The translations under genes and the position numbers were made by a program. Below are positions 1 to 10,775 of a stretch of DNA of 64,000 nt, one piece after another. The notes under the pieces were generated by a model, which worked only from the letters and a program-made list of their open reading frames with translations, made no database searches and was not told the DNA's origin. Location of the stretch: the NCBI GenBank assembly GCA_022578965.1, contig MU400633.1:1-64000 (forward strand), read 5' to 3'. Origin of the DNA: Xylaria sp. FL1777 (lineage: Eukaryota > Ascomycota > Sordariomycetes > Xylariales > Xylariaceae). Numbering within the stretch: position 1 is the first letter of the stretch; each line of letters starts with the position of its first letter.

Positions 1-240
1 ATTAATTAAGCTAAAGCTAAAATTATTAAAAGTTTATAGTTTTATAATAAAGTAAAAAAATAATACTAATTAATAAATTAATAAATAAAGCTTAACTTTT
101 AATTATTTAAGCTTAAAATATTATAATATAATAAAATATTTTAATTATAAAGTTAATATTAAGTATAAATATTACTATAAAAAGCTTTAAGCAATATTAT
201 AATTATTATTTTTAGGTTTTGTTAGTAAATAGTTTATAGG
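1..240. other. AT-rich block (possible RIP-degraded DNA edge)
   Basis: The first ~240 bp are almost entirely A and T, with runs of TTAA, AATATT and TATAAT and no open frame of note. Composition changes abruptly to ordinary genomic sequence at about 240-290. In filamentous ascomycetes such blocks are usually transposon remnants mutated C-to-T by RIP, but no recognisable element remains in this short piece, so the RIP origin is an inference. Confidence 0.55.
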
Positions 241-294
241 TATAAGTAGTATGCATACGTATATAAAGTGAACCTTAGCTCGAAAATTAACAAA

Positions 295-425
295 AGTGCC
301 TCAGACTAGAATACATAAAACGTAAGCCATGGACCTACAGATACATCTGCACGGGCCCCCAAAAGGGGTGGGTTGTAGCTTGCAGCGGGCGCAGCCCGCT
401 GTTCTATGTTTCTAGTCTGAGGCAC
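295..425. repeat. MITE-like inverted-repeat element (~130 bp)
   Basis: GTGCCTCAGACTAGAA at 295-310 is repeated as an exact reverse complement ending at about 424. The match extends a further ~9 bp with one gap and one mismatch, giving arms of ~25 bp around a ~80 bp centre. The centre holds a nested palindrome, AGCGGGC-GCA-GCCCGCT, at about 384-400. There is no coding capacity and no obvious target-site duplication. This fits a small non-autonomous DNA transposon or a stable hairpin-forming repeat; no second copy with these arms was seen in the window. Confidence 0.6.
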
Positions 426-688
426 CTGAGATAAAGGGTTTGTTTACAGGAGCTCTGGAGGGCCTATCTTAGGTCACCTTGACCGACGTCCGGTGACCTC
501 TGGGAAGCTACCCCGGACAGAAGCCAGATCTGGTAAGGCTGTCCTGTTGTCGCGTACCAAACCACAGGTACGGTAGGTGGCAGGTATTCCATCTCTTCCA
601 GATACATGGAACCTGATCACACCATTTATGCGTATGCTCTCTTTTCTCTTTACTTAAGCAATACACGACACGACTTCCGAGAATCAGG

Positions 689-1672
689 ATGGAGCCCCGA
701 GCATCTATGTCGCCAGAGCTCTCTGTAGCAGACAGACTGCACGACGAAATTGCGAAGCTAAGGGCACAAGGTACGGGACCGAGCATTCTGGTTTTGTTTG
801 TTGCGTTGTTGAGAGTGTCCTTTGTTTACCTTTGCGCTCTGCGACCGTGTAGGTACTAACAACATTCAGTCGAGTCGTTGAAGAGCGACGTTAAGCTCCA
901 AGCAGCAACATTAATGACAGCAGAGTCGACGCGCCAGATCCTCCAATCGCAAACAACCGGCGGCCAACGGTCACGAACCAGCGAAGCCGTCAAGCAGAAG
1001 CTCCTTGCGCGATTCCAAGAGCAAAGCGCCCACAAACAGCAATCTCTATACCGCGCGTGCGCCACCATCACGACCTTCAAGGTCAACGACCCCGATCCTA
1101 ACGCTGTCGATGGCGGGAACGTCCTCGGCCTTCGTTTCGAAATCATGTCCAAAGCCAAGTTCGTCCGACCCTATTATGTCATGCTGAACCGACCATACGC
1201 GAACCGCCGCCATCTCCGTGTCCATCGCCACACTGTGCCCCCATGCATACCGCTGTCAGGCTTGGCCGCCCGACATTTGCCTCTGCCTGCCTCTAAGGAT
1301 GATGACGATACTCCGAAGAAGCAGGATCTATCACGCTTTGCCCACGCTCTGCGAAGGGAACTAGTCCGCTACCACAACCGCGCTGCGGCGATTGGAGACA
1401 TGAAGAAAGCAGCGGGCTTGGGCCCTAAGAAAGTCCCAGATCAGGAATCGGAGACAGCAATTATCGATATCAGCGCTGCGGACGCCGAAGCGAGACAAAT
1501 CAGCATGCAGTGGCGCGATGGGCGCTCCGGTCGTCTGATTATGAATGACGATGGAGAGGTAGTGAAAATGGTCGTGCAAGGGAACAATGGACAAGACCGG
1601 GAAACGGTACGACAATTTCTCGGCGGAGCTGTTAGGGTCGAGGAGGTCACAAAGCATCTCGAGAGCCATTGA
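689..1672 (+). CDS. mcm21: CENP-O / Mcm21-like inner kinetochore protein
   Basis: Exons are 689-770 and 870-1672, giving 294 aa. The 99 bp intron starts GTACGG, has a perfect TACTAAC branch site and ends TTCAG; splicing keeps the frame across the split codon G|TC. The N-terminus (residues 10-90) is helical and charged, as expected for the coiled coil of this family. The rest carries the family signature: LGLRFEI, the segment FVRPYYVMLNRP, LRVHRHTVPPCIPL with LAARHLP, and the helix FAHALRRELVRYH. CENP-O (Mcm21 in yeast) pairs with CENP-P (Ctf19) in the COMA/CCAN complex, which links centromeric nucleosomes to the outer kinetochore in the nucleus. The ATG was chosen because it lies directly before an exon that splices in frame. 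The downstream neighbour is convergent. Confidence 0.85.
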
Positions 1673-2052
1673 AACCTGTTGCCATTTAATCCGCATCGCG
1701 TGCACTTAGCGAACGATGACAACGGGGAGAATTGATCATAGCTATGGAGCCCAAACCTTTCTTCTTCGTTCCACCTAGCGAGCCCACAATGAGCGCAAGG
1801 GCCAGTGATACTTTGGAACTGTGAGATGAGAGGATCTATCAAGATCACAACCTGCCGCAATGCCATGCCCATTCGGAGCCAGTATGTTACGAAAGTCCGT
1901 CACTTTTGTGCTACGAGACGCCACCAAGGCTAATATGAAAACTATTTAAGACAATATGCGGCGGAAACCAAAAATGCATTCATGTTACTTGTCGCTAGCT
2001 CCTCGTTTCAGTATGATATACTTATCACGCGCTCTGCCTCTATCGAGGAGAC
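1673..2052. other. Intergenic, between convergent genes
   Basis: This 380 bp stretch separates the stop codons of the CENP-O gene and the minus-strand hydrolase, so it should hold both 3' UTRs. No repeat, RNA gene or supported ORF is visible. Confidence 0.6.
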
Positions 2053-3150
2053 CTATATCCCAAGCCCTTTAAGAAATTCCACGATGTGTTTGTTTGTCTC
2101 CTCCGGAGCTTCCTCCGGCAGATAGTGGCCTACGCCACCTTTTATGGCATGAACATCAAGCTTGGCACTGGGACTCGCCCACTGTTTCCAGATGGCCTCG
2201 ACATCGCTGTGCATCTTACCCAGGCCTTCACAATAGAGCACAACGACAGGGACCTGTATCTTCCGCCCCTCCTTAATATCTTCCTGCTGTGCATCCCAGT
2301 CTTCGGCAGCGCCAGCGCTGTAATCGGCTACGGCACCACGGATCACCTCGTCTTGCTCGTAGCACCTCACGTAATGCTCGACGGCACCATCGGCATATAA
2401 ACTCTTGCGTCCAGCTTCACTGCTGCCTGCAACTGCGGCTATAATCTCACGGCAGAACCGACCACCGCCGTATGCCTGCACCATGGGCAAGCTGAATGCA
2501 GAAGGTAGAAATGTCCAGTGCCAATACCTAGTTGACGCTCGGGGGTTAGCGTGTGCACTCCATTGCGCACTGTAGGGGACTATATCCAAGAGCATTGCGC
2601 CGACAATCCGGATCTTCAGGGACTTCAGGACTGATGAAGATGAAGCGGAGGAAGCTGTGATCAGGCGTTGTGCCACACGACCTCCACGATCATGCCCTAT
2701 GAACACGACTTCGAGTTGCTCATCGTCATGAGTGGGAGAGGAATTGCCATTGCCGTATACGGCACGCACAGCTGAGAGTACTCCGAACCCGACGCTCACT
2801 CGGTCATGCTCAGACTTAGAACCCAAGTCTGAGGCAGAGACTGTGGACATAGTACTATATCCATAGCCAGGCAAGTCCGGTACGAATAGCGTGTAACCCT
2901 GCGCCGAGAGCACAGGCACAGCATACCGCCAGATATATCTCGTTTGCGGCCATCCGTGAAGTAAGACTAAGATAGGAGTTCCTGGCTTATGTTGCGATGC
3001 CGGCGTATGTGAGTAGGAGAGGATACTCCCACCTAGTGTATTGTATGTACCGGGACTCAGGCTCTCGAAGCCCTTCAATTCCTCTGGAGGTTGGGATTGT
3101 CGTGTCATGGTAGAGATATAAGGACTCCCGCCTAATTCGAAAATAGACAC
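2053..3150 (-). CDS. Alpha/beta hydrolase, haloacetate-dehalogenase/epoxide-hydrolase type
   Basis: Single exon, 365 aa; ATG at 3150, with an alternative ATG at 3108 (MTRQSQPPEEL). The fold is clear: oxyanion motif HGWPQT at residues 65-70, nucleophile Asp154 in GHDRGGRVAQR, and a catalytic His about residue 342 in GVGHYLPEE. An aspartate nucleophile (not serine) places it with epoxide hydrolases and haloacetate dehalogenases. The cap domain contains RYWHWTF (residues 208-214). In bacterial fluoroacetate dehalogenases a neighbouring His-Trp pair in a similar context helps bind the halide. A likely substrate class is therefore short halogenated acids, but an epoxide or other ester-like substrate is possible. 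It has no signal peptide, so it is probably cytosolic. The protein is longer than bacterial members because of an insert near residues 100-145. Confidence 0.8.
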   Translation of the reverse strand: MSIFELGGSPYISTMTRQSQPPEELKGFESLSPGTYNTLGGSILSYSHTPASQHKPGTPILVLLHGWPQTRYIWRYAVPVLSAQGYTLFVPDLPGYGYSTMSTVSASDLGSKSEHDRVSVGFGVLSAVRAVYGNGNSSPTHDDEQLEVVFIGHDRGGRVAQRLITASSASSSSVLKSLKIRIVGAMLLDIVPYSAQWSAHANPRASTRYWHWTFLPSAFSLPMVQAYGGGRFCREIIAAVAGSSEAGRKSLYADGAVEHYVRCYEQDEVIRGAVADYSAGAAEDWDAQQEDIKEGRKIQVPVVVLYCEGLGKMHSDVEAIWKQWASPSAKLDVHAIKGGVGHYLPEEAPEETNKHIVEFLKGLGI

Positions 3151-3751
3151 TTAAAGAGAATACTCTTTGATGAAGAAGTTATTGCCGATTAGTGAATACC
3201 TTATGTTTCCAACTAAGTCCTTGAGGTCACAAACTCTGCGATTTTAGTATCATCTGTTCTAGTAGCGTACTTATAGGGGTGTTCCTAGATGTCAATTATA
3301 AGTCTTGCTTAGAAATAAACCCATTTAACATGCACATGCTTTGCATGCCGGAGGGCGTGCGGGGATCGGCATTGCGTCACTGATTTGAATGGTTACCTAG
3401 GTAGTAGTTGAGGAGGGGTATATGATATACGGTACTACCGTTATTTCGTATAACTACCTTGCATAGTAATATAAAGTTATATCACCTTCCAATGATATGC
3501 AGAACCCACAGAAAGGAGGCATAGATTGTCTACTATATACTATTTTCAAGCTTGAACTTGAGGCATAATTACGGTATAGGTGTTTTTTAATTATATTTCA
3601 CCTCTTTCAGCAACCCCTATCTTATATAATATATGGTACATGAAGACTTGAGCGGAGAGGTTAGCGCATTCAAATCTAATTTGTGTGTTTTACATGAGGA
3701 ACATATATGTCCTCCTTCGACATCCCCGGTCTACGCAGATCGAAACACCAA
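3151..3751. other. Intergenic
   Basis: 600 bp upstream of the hydrolase and downstream of the ABM-like gene. The sequence is AT-rich in places (GTATATGATATACGG near 3420, TTATATAATATATGG near 3622). No supported coding sequence is visible. Confidence 0.5.
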
Positions 3752-4573
3752 CTACTCTGCGAGAGGGAACTGTTTCTTAACATGCATAACCAGGCTCGTC
3801 ACATCGGCTGCGTCCGCGATATCAGCTAGAACCTGTTGTCGAATTGTTGACGCATTAAGTTCCTGCGTATGCATACTATTATCAGTGAACGCCTCGAGCT
3901 CACGCTACAGCACGACTGTAGTTGGGCGATGAGATGGGACAGTAGAATATATACAAGACCGCATATTTGCAGCTTGGAACTTACCGCGTCACTTGGGTAT
4001 AAGCTCACGAGAGCGATCTCCTGAGTCTCTGAATTTACACTACTCCCGACCGCCACCTGCGCGGTGCCGGGCTGGGGAAGCCTCGATTGTATCTTCTGCA
4101 GGACACTCTTCAAGCCCGCTTCGGAAGCATCTTTGGGTTTGATGACGAGGTACTCGAGGACCGTGTCCGAGCCGAACAGCGACGACAAGCCACCGTCGAC
4201 TTCGAAGAGCTTTGGCCCCCCCGGCCCATCGGTGTATCTCTCCTTCAGCTTGCCCACGACCTCGAGGAAGCTGGCGGAGGCGACCAAGTTCTTGAAATCT
4301 TCGACGGCGAGCCATTCTGTGTGTGTTCGAGTGAGGATGAGGATGTCATACGAGAGATGAAAAGGGGGGGATTTGCGGACCTAAGACGAGAACGAGTCGG
4401 CGCTCTTCCCTCACGTCGCGACCATTCTCCGTCACGATATATCCGCGCAACATATTTCGGGCACCAAACTTCTGCAACGTCACGTTGAATCCCGGCATAA
4501 CGTCTTCCTCGACCTCTTTGATCAGCGCCGGGTCATTCTTGAGCTTGATCTGAGCAATTTCGAGGATCGCCAT
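3752..4573 (-). CDS. Protein with two dimeric alpha/beta-barrel (ABM-like) domains
   Basis: Reconstructed as three exons: 4573-4381, 4316-3985 and 3904-3752 (minus strand), 225 aa, with introns of 64 and 80 bp. Intron 2 has a perfect GTAAGT donor; intron 1 uses GTCCGC and joins ...LVLVL to EWLAVEDF, completing a beta strand. The start MAILEIAQIKLK and the strand-helix pattern (RLVLVLEWLAVEDFKN, then VLEYLVIKPK and EIALVSLYPS) resemble fungal antibiotic-biosynthesis-monooxygenase-like proteins with two tandem ferredoxin-like domains. Such proteins are small, cytosolic and mostly uncharacterised; no catalytic residue can be assigned here. The family call is tentative, but the gene itself is well supported because all three exons keep one frame with protein-like composition. 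Confidence 0.6.
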
Positions 4574-7102
4574 CTTGAGGAAGCTTCTCAACTTTTCAGT
4601 CTCTCAAGAACGAATGTATATAGAATAACAGATGTTGCACGTAAAGGATATTGTGGTAATACAGCTCCAAAGCCTGAGTTCCCTAGAATCCCCATGATCT
4701 GTCTCTCCTTTTATGCTGCTTTACACCCTCCAGCGAATACCCGGTACATCATCAGCGCGGGTGGATGCCGCTAGTTAGTTGTTCCTAGGACCTATCGCCG
4801 AACAGGTTTCTGACATGACCCCCCGGGAATAACTGTAATCACTTCGAGCCCAGACTTGTGCTCCAACTATAATTAATAATGTAGCTCAATGGCCTTGGCG
4901 ATCTTTACATCTTCTATTTACATCCCCTAGGCCTATCGGCATATTCCCTAAGTCGCAATATCACGTGTATGAAATCGAGAACCGGTACGAAACCAAAACC
5001 ATCACATTCAGTGACCCTATTGTAGCTCCAGCTGGCTGTCGATTATCGTATTCTATACTTAGGGGGAATAAGCAGGCAAGAGTCACCCAACCGGCCATGG
5101 AGAGGTTCACATCGGCTTCAAAGTCCCTCCGGGCACCCGATGTGTCCCGCTGTGGGGAAATTCCGCGCGACACGGGGGCAGTAGACACCCCGGAGCGGTA
5201 TTCAAGTCATGGTATGAGTCACCTAGAACCTAGACTAGAGGATGCTGATTATCAAGTGATGGGTCATTATTTAAAGCACCCTGGACAGGTGTTCACGTTA
5301 TTAGGAGTCCTTCAAGCTCGATTAATGTATGGTTAGCCACTTTTTTCTTTCTTTTGAATCTCTTATATCATATTTTAGAACCTCTTTTCTGTGTAAAGTT
5401 GCGCGAGTTAACTCTCTTGACTCTCTTTGGACTGCTTCAACGAAGTGATTTTGAGTCCTTGCGGAACCTCTGTGTTGTGAGATGTTTAGATTAGTTGCCT
5501 TTTATTCAACTCATATTATCTTTCCATTCAACTTGATCGTATAATCATATAAACATGTACGAGTAAGGTGCTTAATATTAAGAATACCGTCTTCTAGACC
5601 ATACGTGCCTGTAGTCGGTGTAGAAGGAGTCGTTATTCTCTTACGTACTGACACATTAAGGGGTTATTCTTACCTTATTGGACTTATCTCTTGTAGACGG
5701 GGGCGGGGAAGTGAAATTCAGGTAGCCAGACAAGCCGATGGTGCGTATGAAAGTCTTCTTCCAGCCGCCATTGGGGGCTTCTAAGGCAACACTATACGTG
5801 GATTTGTGTTGAGAAGTCCGAATGAGAACCCAAAGAGTGAAGAAAGGAGCAACAGAAGAGTAGTAAACGCTCGACTGCTGAATAAAAGTTAAGAAGGGTG
5901 AACTTTTTAAACGTGCAAGGTTGTTAGCATACAGTCGTGGATAGATGAGAGGCATACTTTAGTTATACAAATACTTAAGTAGTTATTCAGATATTACGTC
6001 GTTAGATATAGTACATGCAATTTCAGATTTAATGTCAAGAAGTCAATAATACTTATTCCATGACACACCCCATGTATTATCACAGTTGTAGCCTTACTGT
6101 TTGATGCCAGCCCTATCGCTATTGTCGAGGGATGGCATTCGGTACGTCACCATTTTTTGGCTGAGGTGACTATATGACTATCAACGACAGTGAAGTTCTC
6201 GATCTAAGACCATGTAAGAATCATTTAGGTTATTATAGAAACTTCGCTCTAATATTACAGAGTGGAATAATAAGGATAACGAGGGTTCATAGATAATTAT
6301 GTTGGGAACACGCACATAATATCTGAGATGTCCATTATAGGGCAATGTGTGAATATAGCAACTAGGCATTTTTTATTTCTTTCTCATCTCAGGCAGGGAA
6401 GAACTGTAAATCTAGAATAAGTACATGTGTCTATATGTGTATTCGAGACGAGACTAATTTAGTCAATGAATTAGACACCTTCAACGTTACATTAGACTAG
6501 GCATTCTCACTCCCTCCTTAACTTTCATCGTAGAGCCTTCATTAGATACTATGTTTCTTTCTTTATCTCTCTTGTCTCCCCTTTTCACACATCTTCTATA
6601 ATGAATAGGAAAACCAACACCGCGATCTTAGGACACGACTATCCGCTAATGTCACCTGGATTCCAGCTTCAAGCGGTCTTAGACGTGTTTTAACTTGTTA
6701 TTAAATATCGCATGTAAATGTTAAAGGATTAGTAAAGAGGCCCCTAGGATTAAGAGGTTTGAAATCCAAGAACGGATATATAAAAGTTTATACTACCGTC
6801 TTTCGCAGGTCATAGTATTATTTGCATGTCAGCTACCTATATAACTTCTACTATAGGGCCAGACTTGTTGCCCTACCTATATTGTTGACGGAAGTGGAGG
6901 ACCGGTAACTCCGACTAACCCCAGCTTACCCCAGAGAGGCGGGAGGCTTTAAGATGTAAATCGACTTGAGTACATGATTAGTCTATCCCCTCTATTCTAA
7001 TTTTAACATTAGCTTTTCTGTACTTGTACTTTAGGCAGAATACCTCGAGCCATATCTCCATATCTGCATCCTGAAGACTGCGACTCTGCGCGCTAACTAT
7101 TT
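4574..7102. other. Gene-poor 2.5 kb interval
   Basis: No gene could be supported here. Short open frames exist (for example plus strand 4965-5336) but lack recognisable domains, conserved spacing or splice partners. The stretch 5340-6900 is relatively AT-rich with scattered TATA and TTAATATTAA motifs. The end of the interval is the promoter of the NLR gene. Confidence 0.5.
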
Positions 7103-10100
7103 ATGGATGCTATCTCGGCCCTTGATGTCGCGAGCGACATCCTCACTGTCACAGAGTTCAGTGTAGAGCTACTCTCAACCGCCAATTCATCCAAAGTCTC
7201 GTCGTCGCTCGAAAAAGAAGACAAGACCTCCATTTATAGAAAATTAGGTAATTTGGAACTGGCGCTCTCTAAAAAGCATGCTTTATTACAGAAGCGATTA
7301 CCGACGAGTCCATCGCCGCCGCTGAAGGATGAGCTGGCACTGTTGGAACTGGCCTCTTCTTCTCTAGAAGACTCTAGGGTGCTACGTGAGGCTATAGGAA
7401 GCATACCAACGGGCTCCCTAGGGGACAGATCTCAGTTATGGGAGACAGACACAGGAACCTTGGTTGGCCCTAAGCTGGCAGGCAGATTGAGCCCAGAGAA
7501 AGTAAAGCGACTTTCTCACGCCGTAACGCGTCATGCTATTTCCATTCTTAGGTGAGCAACGCAGACTCTCAGATATATCTGATAGTTTAGACTTTGACAT
7601 CTGATGCTAGCTTTCGGATCTCTGAGCTCAACAAGACCATGGACTCGTTAGGAGATGTTAAAAACTATTCCAGACCAGAGCACGAGTCCAGAATTGACTC
7701 TATTTCTCGAGATGTAGAGAAACTACAACTAGAGGTTCAAAGACGGGCTGTGAGTTCGGATACGGAGGACTCAGTAGTCTTTACGGGGGCTGATATTAGA
7801 CTGTTGAAAGACCGGCTCGTTAGCCTAACCGAAGCTGAGGACAACATGTTCGCTGAACGGATCGTCGTCAGTCTGAACTACGCCAGTCGCCCGACCCGCC
7901 ACGATTCCGTTCCGCAGGCACACAGGAACACATTCCAGTGGGCCTTCGACTCGCGGATTTCGAAGTGGTTCAGCTCTGGGAGCGGCACCTTCTGGATCTC
8001 GGGCAAACCTGGGTCCGGGAAATCCACCTTCATGAAATTCATCGCAGGGCACTCCCAGACTAAGGACTTGCTTACGCGTTGGGCGGGCTCGGCAGACACG
8101 CTCGCGGTAGCGGTACATTTCTTTTGGATCGCGGGCACGCCGATTCAGAAGTCGTGGAGGGGACTGCTGCAGTCCCTGCTCTTTGACGTCTGCCACAAGC
8201 ATCCGTCAATCGTCCCGCTCATCAGTCCCAGTCGCTGGGAGGCCGCCAAGGCCGGACGCTGGCAGACTGCCGCGGAGCCGTGGTCCGTTCCCGAGCTTGC
8301 GGCTGCGCTTCGAGCGCTGGGATCAGCTGACAACATGCCGTTGAAAATGTGCTTCTTCATCGATGGGCTCGACGAGTACGACAGCAACCATGCCGAGCTC
8401 TGCAAGGTTCTCTGCGATATGGCTAATTCTCCCCATATTAAAATGTGTGTGTCTAGTCGGCCGTGGGCTGTGTTTGAAAGAAGTTTCGGTGGCGAAAGCA
8501 AGGAGAGACTGGATATCCACGAACTAACTCGAAATGACATTCGGGAGTTTGTAAGTGACCAGCTCCGGGCCCATCCTAAGTGGGCTATAGACGAGTCCGG
8601 AACGGCAGTCTCTGAGAAGTCTGGGCTCATAGAGCAGATCGTGGCCCAGTCTGACGGTGTGTTTCTTTGGGCATTCTTCGTGGCGCGATCACTACGGGAA
8701 GGTTTATCCAACGGCGACACAATCGGAGATCTGAGGCAACGTCTCAGTAGGTTACCGACAGATCTGGAGCAGCTGTTCAAGCATATGTTAGAAAGCGTTG
8801 ACCCAGTTGACTATGCCAAGATGGCAGGTATACTGCAAGCCGCTGCCCACGCATTGGAGCCTCTTCATATTGACCTCTATTATCAGTTGGAAAGGGGGTT
8901 TGAAGAATATTACCATGCTTATCGATGCCCGATAAGTTCCCCAACACCGGAGCAAATTTCGAGGCAAAGAGAGCAGACGAGTCGCAACATAAACGAAAAG
9001 ACAAAAGGCCTACTCAAGCTTGTGGATTTGCGCGTCGAGTTCCTTCATAGGACTGTGAAGGACTTTGTCTTGACTAAAGATATGGAGGCGTACTTGCGCG
9101 GCAAGCTCCCGGATGACTACAACGGCTTTATATCCATTGCCACCGCATACCTAGGATATCTCAAAACCACATGCCAGGACAACTCACTTGTCGCAGGAAT
9201 CATGAGGCATGGGAAGGGATTAAACAGCGGACCACTCATCTCGCATCTAAATCAGGCGTTGATTTATGCATCGGAGGCGCTGAAAGCCGACCAGTGCGCC
9301 CCTCATCATCACCAACAGACGACGACACTGCTGGATAGGTACGAAATAACAGTTGGGGACATGGTGCACATAGGGCACGTCACCATCAGGGGAGTTAACT
9401 GTGAGGCCTGTAACCCCAGGCTGCCCTTCCGCGAGGAGTTACTCAGGCATAACCTGACATCATACATCCGAAAAAAAATCGGCGAGCAACCTGATTTCTT
9501 CGACATCTTTGACGAATCACCACTCTTCGCCGCGCTCACGCCCATGGTGCTCAACAGCGGCGAAAGCCCAGCCCCCGTGACAGGAACACTCGAAATCCTG
9601 CTCCAACGCGGGGAAGATCCAAACGTGTTGCCGCGGGTCAGAGCACCAGGTCTCTTCGAGGCGGCGTCCCCATGGGTGATTTTCGCTCGTAGCACCATGT
9701 CCGTCTTTAACATGCTCTCAGGGCCTCTCATGTTCCCCGCTCTGCGGTGGAACGATTGTCTGGACAATGCCGTCTTCGACCTTCTGATGTCCCGTGGTGC
9801 AGACCCCAACAAACCCCTTCTTCCTGACCGGTCGGGGGCGCACACCGTGTTCTCGCACTTCTTAAAAATATCCGCATCGCGATTCCTCGGCGAGGAGTGC
9901 TTCGACGGCTATCTTAGAACATTGGATGCCTTCTTCCGGGCGGGTGCCAGTCTTGGGGTTCCGCGCGATGAAGCTGTCGGCCCAGATGTCGAAGTTGCTT
10001 TTGGGAACCTTGCGAGATCGCGCCCCGAGGAGTCCGTGCTAGCTTCATATTGTACCGAACTGAAAGGTCTTATGACAAGATTAGCAGCTGATCCGAGACG

Positions 10101-10344
10101 GGCTCGGTTCCTCTCATCTGTGACTGAGAAGCTTATTATAAATTGTTCTAGCAGGGAGGAAGACTTCGAAAGGCTGTCATTAGCGATATCTGAGAACTTC
10201 CCCAGACATATTGCTGAGCCGTTGTTGCGGTTAGTCGATAGCGAGCTAAAGACGGGTAATAAACTGGAAGGTACGCGGAAGAGGAATCGGGAGAGTTGTG
10301 ATATATCATATAACGTCAGTGTTAAGCAAGTTAAAGAAGAATAA
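7103..10344 (+). CDS. NACHT-domain NLR (STAND NTPase)
   Basis: Exons are 7103-7551 and 7611-10344, giving 1060 aa. The 59 bp intron (GTGAGC...GCTAG) removes stops present in all three frames and rejoins ...HAISIL to SFRISELNK. Residues 1-150 form a helical N-terminal domain of the kind that starts many fungal STAND proteins (MDAISALDVASDIL). The NACHT NTPase follows: Walker A GKPGSGKST at 281-289, Walker B FFIDGLDE at 398-405, and a sensor-like CVSSRPW near 435. Next comes the fungal post-NACHT region with LLKLVDLRVEFLHRTVKDF. The C-terminal third has degenerate ankyrin-like pieces (LEILLQRGEDPN, FDLLMSRGADPN) rather than a clean repeat array. Fungal NLRs act in self/non-self recognition, including heterokaryon incompatibility and regulated cell death. 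No effector gene is fused or adjacent, so the output is unknown. Confidence 0.85.
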
Positions 10345-10775
10345 GAAGATGGCTGTTTAATTTCGTTCTAAGAAAAAAAAGGCAGCTCTGACATCTATCA
10401 AAATTAGGAGGCTAGAATACGTACGATCCACTGTAGTGATCTTATATATCCTCATGTACTATCCATCTATAACTTAAACTTCTGGATAATATAACGGGAT
10501 TACCAAGTACTTCCTTTGGCAACATCCAGGTCGATGGCACTTGCTCGCCACTTGGCTTATCACGTTCAGCCGCTGCTCTGGATTCTTCGGCTAGCAGAAG
10601 TTAGAATCTCGGGAGTTTTAAGTTTATCTCGCAATCGACGTTCAGCGAGTTATATATAGCCGAGGCCGTCCATAATGGCATCCTCAAGTCGAGAAATGAT
10701 TTGGCAAGGTCGCTGCCACACCTCAAATTTAGTATAACCAAAGTGGAGTAGGAAAGTTCTAGAGTTTGGCCTTAG
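10345..10775. other. Intergenic, between convergent genes
   Basis: 430 bp between the NLR stop and the 3' end of the flavoprotein pseudogene. No gene or repeat is visible. Confidence 0.55.

Noticed and set aside
4965..5336. 123-codon plus-strand frame beginning MYEIENRYETKT
   Set aside because: No domain, no signal peptide, no supporting splice structure or neighbour logic; composition fits chance reading of intergenic DNA.
7825..9845. Long minus-strand frames opposite the NLR gene
   Set aside because: They are antisense shadows of the GC-rich NACHT coding sequence; the plus-strand frame carries the conserved motifs.
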